From positions 399,501 through 463,500 of the forward strand of contig CM030730.1 in NCBI GenBank assembly GCA_018127085.1: a stretch of 64,000 nucleotides of DNA. Direction: 5' to 3'. The position numbers were made by a program, and so were the translations under genes. The notes below the pieces were generated by a model that saw only the letters and a program-made list of their open reading frames with translations, had not been told where the DNA came from and made no database searches. Origin of the DNA: Pneumocystis sp. 'macacae' (taxonomy: Eukaryota > Ascomycota > Pneumocystomycetes > Pneumocystales > Pneumocystaceae). Below are positions 33,256 through 46,505 of this stretch, piece after piece (within the stretch, counting starts at the first letter, position 1; each line of letters begins with the position of its first letter).

Positions 33256-34072
33256 ATGAATGAAGATACAGAATGGTAACTGGTATAGATGTAGTACATA
33301 GGTTTTAAACATATAAGGAATGATTTGCTGCGTGTACACGGTATTCTTCCACCACTGCCTACTAAAATAGACTCAGACGATGATGATAAAAATGATACAG
33401 CAAATGGTCCTGTTGAACTATCTCCAGATTCTGAATGGGAAGATTTAGAAGATGATCGGGTTGTGCAAGCATATATGTAGTTCTTTTGTATATAGTAGGT
33501 AAATATTAATGAACATTAGGCAACAGCGACGAGACGAAATAAAAGCATATGTTGCACGGGCAAAATATGGTGAAATACTACCCATTCAGCGTGCAGAATG
33601 GGCTACAGAGGTTAACGAAGCTAGCAAGACTGCGCCTGTACTTGTTTTTCTGTATAAAGATGCGTAAGATCCTTTCCACATTATGATTTGCTGATACAAT
33701 GGGTGAGTCTAGAATTTTAGCAAGTCAACATCTATCGAGGATACTTGTACAGCTGGCAAATGAGTACTTACATATAAAGATAGTAAAAATACAGGGAGAT
33801 CAAGCAATCGAGGGCTATCCGGATAAAAACTTGCCGACATTATTAGTTTACCGTGAAGGAGACCTTGTAGGACAGAAAATAAGTGTTTCACTGGATACTA
33901 AGATAGAAGGTAAGTAATATGAGTGTAAAAGCGGATTTTAAGATAGGGAGGAATGGAAGAATGGCTTATAGGAATGGGTGTAATTGAGCGTAGAGAAGTA
34001 AACAAATGTAGACGCCTGCGGATACATAAAACAGAGTCAAGAGATGATATATATGAGTCAGAAGAGTTATAG
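33256..34072 (+). CDS. PLP2: PLP2, phosducin-like CCT chaperone cofactor
   Basis: MNEDTE joins across a 41-43 bp intron to WNDLLRVHGILPPLPTKIDS, the Plp2/PhLP2 signature (EWNDxLRxxGILP). SDDDDKNDTANGPVEL and SEWEDLEDDRVV are the acidic linker. MQQRRDEIKAYVARAKYGEI and RAEWATEVNEASKTAPVLVF form the thioredoxin-like domain, with ASQHLSRILVQLANEYLHIK, EGYPDKNLPTLLVYREGDLV and EEWLIGMGVIERREVNKCRR. It helps CCT/TRiC fold actin and tubulin. Exons were joined with a GTAGTT donor at about 33476 and the acceptor GTCTAG at about 33715. The gene is complete, about 210 residues, and head-to-head with RRP40. Confidence 0.86.
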
Positions 34073-34230
34073 GATTTATTAAGATATATAAAGTCCTAAA
34101 AGTAAGAAAATATGATTTGAAAAAAAATATAAAAAAATATAAGCAGATGAATGATTGGGGATGCGTGATTGAAATGCAGTCTAAATGCACCCAAAGAGTT
34201 ATTTAATAAGGCCAGATAAAGACATTTTTT

Positions 34231-34520
34231 TTAATTTTTTCTTCTGAAAGAACAGCCCTCCATTAGACGGGCTTTTCCGCCAGTTGGTTGAGATAGAACA
34301 CTAGCACATGTGCCACAAATCACAACAGTTTGTGCATGTGAGAAAATCGTTGTAATATTAAAGCAACCAGGGCATTTGACGTCCTATGCAAAATAAGTGG
34401 AAGAAAGCAAAAGGAGTGAATAACCATAAAGAAAGAGTTAGGACTTTGAACTAGTCTTTTGAGTTTGTGTTTTTGTGCTTCTGCTGCAGGTATAGGATTT
34501 AAAAGGTCAATGGCAAGCAC
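34231..34520 (-). CDS. RPS27: eS27 (RPS27), small ribosomal subunit zinc protein, 5' exon not located
   Basis: [20 protein letters not shown] then [13 protein letters not shown], a 40-bp intron, and [40 protein letters not shown] and GCSFRRKN. The zinc site CPGC-x14-CGTC is intact. The first codon here is GTG directly after a TTCTTAG acceptor. The true ATG must therefore lie in a short upstream exon that I could not place with confidence between 34530 and 34680. eS27 sits on the platform of the 40S subunit. It is one of the very few ribosomal-protein genes in this window. Its stop is convergent with PLP2, about 160 bp away. Confidence 0.88.
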
Positions 34521-34679
34521 CTAAGAAAAAGTTAATTATTTGTAAAAAAACATTAGCTGTTTTTGTTTTGGCAATTTCCAACTGCAGAATAAAAATAAAT
34601 GTAAGAATGTTTGTTTTTCCATGAAACAGGCCAATAGCCTTGCAATAACTATACAGTATATTTGTTCTTTGTATATTTT

Positions 34680-36631
34680 TTATGAAAATAAAATTTTTAC
34701 TTATTTAGTTAATCAAGATTGTTCTATTTTCTGACTTTAGGACTGTAATGTAAAGTTTTCTGTTAACTTTAAAAGCCAGAAGCTAAAACCATTGATATAG
34801 TTTGCAACATACCATAATTATTAAATAAGATATTTAAAATTAATTTGTTGGTTCTGTTGAATAAAAAATTTCGCTACTAAAATAAGTTTGAAAAGTTTAT
34901 AATATAAAATAATGTAAAACTTATACATAAATTTTATATTTTTATATGAATTATGTTTTTATAAATGATAATATTTGTTTATAATTTTGAATTTTATAAT
35001 ATTAATTATTTAGAAAATAAAGATTAATAATTAAAATGAAAAAATAATATTTTAGATTTCAAATTCTAGAAGAGATAAATTTTTTATATTCATAGCTCTG
35101 ATTGAAAGTATTCCAGAGGATAACAATAATACTAGAAAAAGGATATTTATTGAATATATAATGTGTTTTATTATGTTTTAGATATCTATTTCTAGTATTG
35201 TTGAACTTTAAAGTTTGAAAACTGTAGTGGATAGAGATTTTATTAAGTATTCTAATATTAATAAAATACATTACAGTTAAGTTTATGATTTTCTTTTAAT
35301 ATCCTTTTTTTTATAATAATTTTAAGTATTTTTCCTTTAAAATAATAGGTAATTCTCGAATATATTAAGTATTAATGATAATAATGTTCTTTAGAAACTA
35401 AAAGTTTATATTTTACTCTAATAATAACAATACTTTTTAATATTTTTTATATTTTTAATAATGGATAAAAATGAAAAGAATTTTTATTTAGAATTTTATC
35501 CTATAAAAATAATGGATTTTTATAATATTTTTTGTAATTATTGTATTCTAATATATAAATTAAAATATTAAGTGGAAATTAAATAAAATTTAACGAATTT
35601 TTGAAAAATTTTAATATATTAAGATATCATTAAATATATATGATTACCTTGGTTATTAGATCTATTTAAGAGCAAAAAACTAAATTAGAATGAAAACAGA
35701 TATATGTATTGTTTATATATTACTTTAAATATTAATATTATTTGACTTTTTGGTGTATTATGTATATATATTTACAAATAAATACTTTTATTTTTTAATA
35801 TTTTTAATATAGATTACCATTTTTTCAAACTATTGCTTCAAAAATATTTTTTATAATATTATCTGTAAAAAGATATTTATATTTTTTGTTTGTAGAATGT
35901 TATATAATTAGATTTTATTATTATTTTCCATGTATTAAATGATATTTCGGAATAATTTATTTTAAAATTTAAGAAATAAAATATAGAATTCAATCAACAT
36001 TTATTTTAATTTACTTCTATTTTAATTTGTTTAAATTTATATTATAAAAATATTTTAGAAATTAAATCAATTACGTAAATTTTGAAGATTTATAATATTT
36101 TTAATAATTATAAAATAATTTATATTATAGTTAATAAAAATATATTTAAATCAAAAGTCATTTTATATTTTTATAGAGCTATAAAATCTAAATCATACTT
36201 AAATAAGTTATGTTGAGTCCATTTTATGATCACTATCATTAATTTTTAAATATCGTAAAAAAATTGAAATATTTTTAAATTATCATTAAAAATTTTGATA
36301 AAATAAAACAATTTTTCATTATTTTAAAAATATTCTACAAAACAAAATAAAAACTTAAGTAAAGCTAAATACTTAAGCTAATATTTTTAAAAGAGATTCA
36401 TTTATTTTGCAAAAGTGTTTTAGATTATCAAAATTATTAAAATTATCAATATATATTTTTACAAACTTAATTTTGTTTTTAAATATGATTAATATCATTA
36501 AAATACATTGTTAGTTGAAAATTAAAATTATAAAATGTTTTTTATATTTTTATTATAGATTGAATAATCTTTTTAACAATTATATTACATATCACTATTC
36601 AAAAGAAAATTATATAAAATTATTGATGGTT
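34680..36631. other. 2-kb extremely AT-rich gene desert
   Basis: About 2 kb with almost no G or C clusters. It is full of TATATTTA/ATTTTTAA words, and stops close every frame within a few dozen codons. It lies between the 5' side of RPS27 and the 3' end of KOG1. No protein, tRNA or recognisable RNA was found. Other deserts in this window are shorter, except for the one at 57.7-61.8 kb. Confidence 0.6.
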
Positions 36632-39600
36632 TTATTTTATATCACAACTAAAAATATTTATATTATTGTCACTTTTATTGGCACATGCTAAAATAGCTTT
36701 GTGAGGATGAAAATTTAAAGCATTAACCGATACAATTTTTCCTTGATGCAAAAAACTAGAATAATATCGAAACGTAGATAAATTTAGCCCATCTGTATTC
36801 CAAACTTTAATATCATTATTATTAGATCCCCTATTATAAGGTCAATTATTTTTGAAATTAAAATAGGAAAAAAATACGTAGCAATACATGGAATGTGTTC
36901 ATGTACAGAAAGTGATAGTAGACCATCTAAATGAGCATTAATAGTTCGTATAGAATTATTAAGTCTAATATCCCAAAGTTTTATATCACCCGAGATACTT
37001 AAATTAGATATTTAATAATAATAATTACAAAAAATACCTTCCAGAAACAAGTTCCCGATTTCCACCTTTTTGCATGGTCACTTTGGGAATCCAGGTTTTA
37101 TGTTCTTTCCATACTTTAACCATTGCATCTCTTGGAGGATTTCTTTGATCATAAATGCGTATAGCACCATCACCAAAACTAGCCACAAAAATATTACCTT
37201 CGATTTCATCTGAAGTAATTGATGTAACATAATTCTTAGATCTTGCAGGTATATTCTACAAATGATTAAATATTAAAGTCTTGAAAATTAATATCATACA
37301 CTTAAACACATTTCTTGGGATGTATCCCAAATTTTAATAATTTCTGCTTCACCACCAACGAAAAGTATACCACGTTTCTGCTGCCAATTAACAACTAATC
37401 CACTATTACGATTCGATGGAACTAAATCTGTTAATGCCCTCCAAGCAGTAACAAGTTCTATAGATTCTGTATCATAATTTTTATATATTCGTATAATGCC
37501 ATCAGAAGATCCAATTAATATATACCCAATGTCATCTTGATTTATAAATTTTACATCAGTAATTCGTATTCCAAAAGTATTATTATTAGAAAATTGATTC
37601 AATTTTATTCCTAATTCCCAATCCCATACTTCTACATTATCCTGATCATTTGCACAAATAAGATGCGATTCAAATTCGTGAAATAAAAGGTGCGAAACTT
37701 GTATAAAACTTGATTTAAGATTACAAATTTGATTATTCCATGAAAGTGATCCTATATTAAGTCAAAATATATCTAAAAAATAATATTAAAGACCTGCTAT
37801 GTCTTTTAAGTCATATGTCTTGTTTATAATTTTTTCATTACGGTTTCTTCTCCATAGTCGTTGATTATAATTGACGCTTCCAGGCTCATCTGCTTCTGCT
37901 GGCTATTGAAAGTTAAAATAGACATAAAAAACAAATAATTTTACCTTCATTTGAGGTTCTTGAAAATATTCACAACTCCAATCAAAAAAAGTACTTTGAG
38001 GTATATATTGTGATGATTTGTAAAGTTTTGGGTCAATTTTTTTTGGTAAAGGCTTAATTGAAGCTGGATAAAGGTTCCCATATTTAAAAAAAGTGTCTTC
38101 ATCAGAAGAAAGACAAGATTCTAATGTTGATGTCTCAATATAATTTCCAATTTTAAGATTTTTTAATGATAAAGCTATTGAGGCAGAACATTTTAACGTA
38201 TTAGTTAGTTTTGAAGATGACAAATATTGAGTCCCAGAAGATAAAGATTTACTATTTTCGTCGGTAGAGTTAGAAAATTTTGATTTATGTATTGCATCAT
38301 TCTTAGTGGTTATTATTTTTTTAATAATAGATTTTGTTGCAATTCCAAGTTCTGACTTAATAAGCATATTATAAATTTTATTTACTAAGGAAGTACTAAT
38401 TAGTTCTATTTCCAAAAATGGATCCACTGTGAGTAATAATAATGTTTTCCATACTGCTAAAATTAATGAATTTGTACTATAATTAATAAGAGGCTTTTTA
38501 AATTTATAGTCATTAAAATCTAAATCCACGTATTCATGTATTAAATGTTCAAATGCTGCAACCATTATTTTTTTATTATAACGTGAAATATATTGTGAAA
38601 GAAAAATTATTAATTCTTTACGTACTAAATTTGAACCATCAGAAAAAAGACTTAGTGCTGACACAACAACATAATTTTCTTTAATAATTACTTCTTTTTT
38701 GTCAATAGAAAGCTCCATAAATGTAGTTAGAGCAACCAAACTAGCAGTTCGAACTTCTGGAACAGGATCTGACAATAATTTGCATAAACGATCAACTATA
38801 TCTTCCTTAATTCCGAGCAATTTTGCATCTGAAAAATCTTTCCATATTTGACTAATACAAAGACATGCCCATTGTCTTAATAAAGGATCTTGATCATTAA
38901 GATGTACAAAGTTAGCTTGCAAAACACCAGAATTCAAACATGCAGATTGTCCTTGCTTAAAATTCCGAGAGAAAACACTAAGAATAAAAGCACACATTGC
39001 ACGGTGCTCTGATATATTAGTAATTGATAAATTTCCGCAAGTTGGAGAAAGAATTTGAACAAAATAGGAATAACCATCATCTTTGAGAAGATCAGATTGA
39101 CAAGAATTATCAACTGCTAGAATTCTTGCCCATATAAAAACTAAAACAGGTTTTAGCTCTATAGCTGATGACTGTAAAAGCTTTAAAACATAGGGAAAAA
39201 TTCCAATAGATAATGCAAGATTTACTGCCCATGGACCTAAATCAAGAAATCTGCTAAGTAAAATTAAAGCCCCTAGACGATGAACTTGAGATAAAAGTAC
39301 CTGAAGTACTATTGGTAATTGATCAGGTGCTTTTTTAAATACTGAGCCTTGTTCTAGCCATATTTCAAACGCAATTAATTGTTCTCTGAAAAAAGTACTA
39401 TGTTTATATTCATATGCGGGACCACCATTTTCTGCTTCAAGTAATTGAGGTAATTGAGCTAAACATGCATCTACTGCTAAATCCCATGAATTCCACATTG
39501 GGTGATGATAAGTAGCAGGTAAAGAAGGATAGGACATTGGATGGCACTGATGAACTCTCATTATTCTTTCTGCTAAAAGGAAATTTCTAAATAATGCGGC

Positions 39601-40922
39601 TACCATTAAATCCTGTCGAAATAATTTTTTGAATAAAGGCTTTGGAAGAATATTCCATGCAATACTATCGGTAATAGCAGTAAATATCCAATTCAGTTCA
39701 CCAAGAGGTGTTCTTCTATCTTGCAAATGTCCAGGTATTTTCATTACCATATCTATAGTTATATTTGAAAGAAAAGGATTCTGTAAAACAAACCATCTAA
39801 CTGCAATTTCAATAGGAGACGTTAAACAACATGTAAAAAGATCAGCAGGAAGATCTGGATTCATAGGCAACAATTCTTTGGGCCCGCATGCAGCTAATTG
39901 AATAGATTCTTTTTGTAACGGTGGTAAAGGGATACTTGAATCAAAAGCATGTTGTTTCTTAGCTTCTGCATCTCGCTGTTCTGCAAATTTATTAAAATTT
40001 ATAAGAATATTTCCAGCCGCACTGCAATCATATACGTATAAGCAAGGTGAACCTAGCCATGTCTGAAGATCATATAAAGATATTGGAATGTATTGAGTAT
40101 AATTTTTGTTGAACACCCATATTTCACCACTCTCAGTAGGCCTTGGAACCCCATGGCCATTATAGTGAAATAGTATTCGTTCATCTTTAGCATTACGGCG
40201 TTGAGTAGAGCAAAATTTTTTAGTTTCTTCTATAGAAGGATCGAGATATTGTTTGTAACGTGTACGCATACTAAGAGTTTCATATTGTTGCTGTAAGTTT
40301 TTCCCTATAGCTTCCAATGATTTTTGTGATGGTAATGAAAAAGGATCAATCCAACATTCCAATTTTGCACAAGGACTTGTTTTAATTATATCAGGTGGGT
40401 CAACTCCAATATTCATGCATATGCATAATGCTGCTGAAACGGTTTTTAATCGTTCTTTCATTCTCCAATCCTGAAGTTTCTCTTTTTCATTTTCTGGCTT
40501 AGGAATACCATATGTTTCATGTCGTTTAGTAGCATAATGCATATAAAATATCTGATTCTTTTATTAGATACATATTAACATTAGAATAAAAACAATAAAA
40601 AACTAACTTTTCCGCTTTCGCAATTATAACCCTGTGAATTATCTTTGTTTTTAAACCCATGACGAACTCTTATTATTTGAATTTTTGTTTCATTATTTTT
40701 TGGTGATATTTTTGTAACCAAGGTGCTTTTATATTTTTCTTTTGACTCATTATCTTTTTCCACATTTTTATTATTTTCTTTTTCTCTTGTTTTTTCTAAA
40801 TCAAACTGTTTAATAACTGTTTTATTTAAATTTTTTATTCCAACTATATTGGAAAATTCATTGGTTTGTGCCGTTGCATTTTTTTTAAAAATATCGAGAT
40901 TAATTTTATATTCTTTATTCAT
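36632..40922 (-). CDS. KOG1: KOG1/Mip1 (raptor), TORC1 subunit
   Basis: Exon 1 (to 40922) starts MNKEYKINLDIFKKNATAQT and ends at IQIIRVRHGFKNKDNSQG. After a 60-bp-class intron, the raptor N-terminal conserved (caspase-like) domain reads FYMHYATKRHETYGIP, DWRMKERLKTVSAALCICMN, GVDPPDIIKTSPCAKLECWI, ILFHYNGHGVPRPTESGEIW and LYVYDCSAAGNILINFNKFA, showing the His and Cys of the pseudo-dyad. HEAT repeats (QWACLCISQIWKDFSDAKLL; DPVPEVRTASLVALTTFMEL) follow, and then seven-bladed WD40 repeats to the C-terminus at 36632. Raptor presents substrates to TOR kinase. About 1,300 residues, close to S. pombe Mip1. The C-terminal WD part is cut by several short introns. Confidence 0.92.
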
Positions 40923-41747
40923 ATTTAAGTCTTTTATTTCAAACTCTTGTCATATATTTGCTGTTAGATATTTTAATTTTATATTTCATCTATGAAATCC
41001 TTCATAGTTCGTCTCTATCGTAATCGTATAGTTTGCATATTAAAAAAATTAAGCTAATTTACCCAAAATGTATTAATAATCTATTGACTTCTGCATATAT
41101 ATATTAATATAAACTGTCATGTTTTATGTAAAATAGTTAATATTGTTTTTATTACATTATTAAATTTTAAAATATTTATTGAATTTGCTTATAACAAAAC
41201 TATTATATTCTATTTCGGCGGTTTTTTAAATTAAGATTATAGTATAATTGTGATTATATAATATATAAATATAATAATATATTTTTTTTGAAAAGTTTTA
41301 TAACCGCGTTTATACAACACATTAGGATATTTTGGAATAAATAATTTTAATTTCCAACATTTTAAATTATATGCAGATTATTATTTATATTTTATGTATC
41401 GAAAATGTGATGTTTTTATATTTTATATTGTTGGAATTATTTTAACTTTTTAAATATTGTAAATTTAATTTATTTTATAGAGAAACATAAAGCTTTATAC
41501 TTTTAATATTTAAAGTAACAATCATAATATATTTTAATTTTAATATTTTATATTTTTAGAAATAATATTTTTTACGTGATTTTAAAGTTTCGAAAAGTTG
41601 ATTTAGATTTAGTTATTTTAGAAATTTAAAAAATTACATTGTTATTTTTAAAGGAATTATATAAAAGTTTTGTAGCCTTAAGTTTAAGTACATATTTTCA
41701 TTGAATTACTTAATTTAACTCTAATATTTTTTCATAGAAATTGGATA
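40923..41747. other. AT-rich divergent promoter region
   Basis: About 825 bp between the KOG1 and mannosyltransferase starts. Very AT-rich, with no gene seen. A repetitive TTTTATATTT-type texture continues to the PMT start. Confidence 0.5.
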
Positions 41748-44122
41748 ATGGTATATAATCTGTGTCACCTTATTGGTCAACCTAATATTAAATTGCAACC
41801 AAATGATATAAAATATCTTATTATTTTGACGATTGTCGGTTCTTATGTTCGGTTATATATGTTAAATAGTCCATCTGGTCCAGTTTACCAAGAAGTTTAT
41901 ACAGGAAAGAGAATTTCTAAGTATTTATTTTTGATTGTTCTGTTTTTACTAATGTATTGATTTTAGTTACATTAAAAGAGAGCTTCATGTTGACAGGCAT
42001 CCACCTTATGCGCTTATGCTTTACTCTTTAATTGCATCTATTTTTAAGTTAGTTTTAGAAATATTTTTTATAATTGATTTTAATCAAGTATTTAGAGCTT
42101 ATTTAAATTCTAATGTTTCTTATATATCTATGCGATTTTTTTCTGCTATTTTTGGTATCTTTTTGATACCTGTTACTTTTTTTACATTAAAAGTTATGAA
42201 GTTTACAAGGAATACTGCTATCTTTGGTTCTATGCTGATTATCTTTGAAAATTCTATAATTACTCAAAGTCGTTTTTTATTTGTTGATTCATTGGTATTA
42301 TTTTTAATCGCTTTAACGCATTTATTTTGGAGATTATTTGAAAATTATCAACAATTTTCTTTTAAAAAGACATGGTGGATGTATTTAATAGCAACTGGAT
42401 TTACGTTAGGAGCCCTTATAAGGTCTCTATTTTTTTTTATAACTTTATTTTTAAATATTAAATAGTACAAATTGGTTAGGAATTTTTACACTTGTCTGGA
42501 TTGGAGTTTTGGGATCTTTACAATTATGGCATTTTATAGGAGATCTTACTATAACTCCGGTAGGATATTATTTATAATTAATTTAGAATTTATTATTTAT
42601 AGACTACATGGATTAAGCATTTTTTTTCACGCATCTTATGTTTAATTATTGTCCCTATTTTATTTTACATTACTACATTTTATTTTCATATAAACTATTT
42701 AAAAAACGCAAACAATAATCTGTTTTTAAGTCCTGAGTTTTTATCTACACTTAATAACAGAAATGTTAAGAATGTGCCTTCATTAGTTCGTTATGGTTCT
42801 AAGGTAACTATTCGACACTTTGGTTCATCGGGAGGATATTTGCATTCGCATCCCCATTTATATCCTGCAGGAAGTAAACGTATTTTCATATTTTTTAATT
42901 GAAAAGGTTGACATTTTTTTCTAGAGCAACAAGTAACCCTTTATTTATATGAAGATATTAATAATGATTGGTTAATAACGGATTCTGGTCATGATTCTTT
43001 GGAAAGTTCTTCGTCGATTTTAGATGGTTCTATAGTTAGATTATATCATTTAGAAACTGATAAAAGATTGCATTCTCATGATATTCGTCCGTCTTTGTCG
43101 GATACTGATTGGCAAAATGAAGTTTCAGGATATGGATATAAAGGATTTGTTGGAGATAATAATGATCTTTTCAAGATAGAAATAGATAAATCAAGAAGTT
43201 ATACTCAAGAATCTAAAATTAGCGTTCGTGCAATTCAAACAAGATTCCGTTTAATTCATGTATCTACTGGATGTGCTTTATTTTCTAATGATATTAATCT
43301 TCCTGCATGGGGATATGGTCAAATAGAAGTTACTTGTGCAAAAAACGGAATTGTTGAGAATAGTTTATGGTATATTGAGAATAATAGTCATGATGATTGT
43401 AAGATTTGTTTTATTTATATATTTTTAACAATTAATATATTTAGTTCCTAATGATACTGAAAAAGTAACTTACAGAAAAATTAACTTTTTTCAGAAATTC
43501 TGGGAATTACAGAGATCTATATGGAAGAAAAAATTCGAATCTACAAATTTTTATGCATCCAACAATCATCCACTTTCATGGCCTTTCTTGAAACGCGGAA
43601 TTCGTTTTTGGACAGAAAATGATAAACAAATCTATTTTCTTGGAAATCCATTAATATGGTGGGTAGGACTTGTTTTTATAGGAATTTATATTATCTTAAA
43701 ACTATTTAATATATTGCGTGATCAAAGAGGGTATCCGAAATGTAATGATAGTATGAAAATCCTAAAATAAATAAAGTTTACTAATTAAAAAAGAAACTCG
43801 TTTAAAATACGATTATCTTATTGGTACTATTTTAATCGGTTGGGTTTTTCATTATCTTCCATTTTGTTTCATGAAAACGCAATTTATATTATATAACTAT
43901 GTACCTTCTTTATATTTTTCTATTCTATCTTTTTGTTCTTTCTGGGATTATATAACTATTAGATTTTTTCAAAAATCTCAAACTAAATTGTTAACATTAT
44001 TTTTTTTAAAAATAGTTATTTCAATTTATTTTATATTGTCACCTTTAGTTTATGGTTCTATTATGAGAAAAGAACATTGTAATTTTATTAAATTTTTAAA
44101 GACCTGGGATTTAGATTGTTGA
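41748..44122 (+). CDS. Protein O-mannosyltransferase (PMT family)
   Basis: Several exons. The N-terminal part has IKYLIILTIVGSYVRLYMLN, then PVYQEVYTGKRIS and YIKRELHVDRHPPYALMLYS. This corresponds to the catalytic first luminal loop of PMTs (D/E ... FFxDVHPPLxK), here with diverged side chains. Multiple membrane segments follow. The luminal MIR domain is YGSKVTIRHFGSSGGYLHSH with PHLYPAGSK and VTLYLYEDINNDWLI, then LIHVSTGCALFSNDINLPAW. The C-terminus has FLGNPLIWWVGLVFIGIYII, TILIGWVFHYLPFCFMKTQF, YNYVPSLYFSILSF and FLKTWDLDC. The enzyme adds mannose to Ser/Thr in the ER lumen. Such glycans could decorate the Msg-like tails in this window. Subfamily (PMT1/2/4) not decided. Confidence 0.85.
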
Positions 44123-44368
44123 TCCTGTATTTAGAGATTTTTATATACTATATACTTCTTTTAAATAATTTTATATTTTTAATATTAATTTATTCTTAAT
44201 GAAAATATAATTTTTATAAAATTTAATATTTTTAATTCGTAATTACTTTTAGCTTGCTATATAATAATATAATATTTAAAAAATATATACGTTTTTAAAA
44301 TGATAATTTATAAAAGAACAATAACTTTTAATAATATTTTACAAATTATTTACAGAAATTTTTTAATT

Positions 44369-44896
44369 TTAAAATAAAATCCACGAATCATCTGATTTTT
44401 TTAATTTTTTATATGAAGACTTATCATCATAATCAGAACTTAAAAGTGAATACTCATCCGATGATATATTATATGATATGTTATTTTCCGTATCCCATGC
44501 AAATTCTTCCTGAAGAGCCAGTGTTCTTGATATTGGTGACGTAGAATCAGAAAGATATATTTGTTTGACACTTTTTGTGTTACTTTCCTGTGATGAAAAA
44601 AAAGTATTTTGCTTTAATTTCATAGATTCATTATGTTCCTTTGCTTTGGAACTTAATATAAAAATATTTTTTTTAGTATTTTTTTTGATATTTTCTTTAT
44701 TTGATTTTTTATTTTTGCATTTATAGATAATTGAATTGGAATTTAAAAGCTGTTCATTCTCTAAATTTTTCTTCTTTATTTTTCGTTTTTTACTATGTTC
44801 ATAAGATACAACCCTTAATTTTTTATTGGGATCTGATGGAGCTAAATGTTTAATAGGAGATAATTGAATAATAATTGGGTTTTTAAGAAACTCCAT
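44369..44896 (-). CDS. Unknown Lys/Ser-rich protein
   Basis: A single exon of 175 residues starting MEFLKNPIIIQLSPIKHLAP. It contains a strongly basic middle (SKKRKIKKKNLENEQ, NKKSNKENIKKNTKKN) and an acidic, aromatic C-terminus (EEFAWDTENNISYN, SSDYDDKSSYKKLKKSDDSW). I do not recognise a family. There is no signal peptide or membrane segment. The basic patch could be a nuclear localisation signal. Length, an ATG-initiated frame in very AT-rich DNA and biased amino acid use suggest a real, fast-evolving gene. It lies between PMT (convergent, 247 bp) and RSM22 (divergent, about 180 bp). Confidence 0.55.
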   Translation of the reverse strand: MEFLKNPIIIQLSPIKHLAPSDPNKKLRVVSYEHSKKRKIKKKNLENEQLLNSNSIIYKCKNKKSNKENIKKNTKKNIFILSSKAKEHNESMKLKQNTFFSSQESNTKSVKQIYLSDSTSPISRTLALQEEFAWDTENNISYNISSDEYSLLSSDYDDKSSYKKLKKSDDSWILF

Positions 44897-45074
44897 GCAT
44901 ATTGAATTTTTTCCTATTAAAATAGTAGAAACAATTATATCTAAGATAATTTCTATCTATATTAAAGTGATTTTTTTTAATTGTAGTAAATTAACGTTAA
45001 GGATTTTTGATAGCTTTAAAACGTAGAAAATATATCATAAATATTTATTACGAATTTTTAATATATATTTTTGA

Positions 45075-46505
45075 ATGAAAAATATTTTCCAGAATTCTCA
45101 AACAACTATAAAATGGAGTAATTTTTATAGTAATTTTAGAGTATCTGAACTGTTATTTTTTGAAAAGTTTAGATTTAACAAAAGATTGAAATCTACTAAA
45201 ATGAAAAATATAGTAGAAAAAAACTATTTTTCTGGAGAGAATATACAAAATTTAGATTTAAGTAAAGAGAAATTACATCTAGCATCTATATTTGGTCGTA
45301 GACATATTGGAAATGTTGAAATATCTCCTAAAATTCTTAAAAACATAGAAAATATTATTGAAAGTATCTTATAATAAAATTTATTTATTTTTTTTAATTT
45401 TTCTAAGATTCATCTAAGCCAAGTATTCGTTTATCTGTTATGAAAATGTATGCATCTCTAAAAGATTCCCAAACAATTAAAAATAAGTTTTCGACAATAG
45501 ATACAGATGCCTATCTCTTTGGTGTAATGCCTCGGGTTTATGCATCATTGTATAATGTAATTAATGAATTACGAACGAAGCTTGGAAATAAGTGGATTCC
45601 TGAAACAGTTTTAGATTGTGGCATTGGACCTGGTATTGGTGCTTTAGTTTTTCAAGAGTTGTTTTCAGATTTTATAGAAAAAGTGAAAGATATTTTAGTT
45701 ATAGAGCCAGCATATATCATGAGAAAGCGCGCTTTTGATATACACAAAGGTAATAAATCAAAAATCCTTTCAAATATTCCATCAACTCTAGACTTCAAAT
45801 TTGATTTTATTATTGCAAATCATATGATTTTAGATATAAATACACCTGATCATATTTTTTGTGCTCATATAAAAAAATTATGGGATAAACTTTCTTCAAA
45901 AGGTGGTATATTACTTCTTTTAGAAAGAGGAAATCCTATGGGTTATGAAGCTGTAGCTAGAGCAAGACAGATGATTTTATCTGGCTTCAATTATACTTTA
46001 AAAGACTCGGAATCAATAGAAATTGGTCATGTTATTTCTCCGGTATTATTGAAATAGAATGTTTTTAAATGTTGAACTTTATTAGTGCTCTCATGATAAA
46101 AAGTGTCCTCTTTATACTAATGGTCATCTTTTTAATCGTAAAAGATGGTGTCACTTTAGTCAAAGATTAATTAGGCCTGAGTATTTGCGAAAAATAAAAC
46201 ATTCTTCTTATAATGTAGAAGACGCTAAATATTCTTATTGTATCATTCGCAAGGGAATTTGTAGACCTAATTTGAAGGAGTTAAAAACTAATTCAAAAGA
46301 AGATATTTTATTTTATGATTCCTACAATTGGCCACGACTTATTTTACCTCCATTAAAAAAACACAGACATGTTATAATGGACCTTTGTACATCTAATGGT
46401 ACTATTCAAAGACTAATAATTCCAAAAAGTCAAGGAAAAATAGTTTATCGAGATGCTAGAAAGATACATTGGGGTGATTTATGGGCTTTAGGTTCAAATT
46501 TTTAA
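45075..46505 (+). CDS. RSM22: RSM22/METTL17, mitochondrial small-subunit assembly methyltransferase-like protein
   Basis: Three exons. Exon 1 encodes MKNIFQNSQTTIKWSNFYSN (likely mitochondrial presequence) and LASIFGRRHIGNVEISPKIL. After a roughly 45-bp intron (donor GTATCT, acceptor TTCTAAG), KPSIRLSVMKMYASLKDSQT, AYLFGVMPRVYASLYNVINE and the SAM-fold motif TVLDCGIGPGIGALVF follow. LLLLERGNPMGYEAVARARQ comes next. After the second intron (GTATTA...ATTAG), CSHDKKCPL, KRWCHFSQRLIRPEYLR and YSYCIIRKGICRP give the Cys ladder of Rsm22/METTL17 that binds an Fe-S cluster. It matures the mitochondrial small ribosomal subunit. About 440 residues. Complete. Confidence 0.87.
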
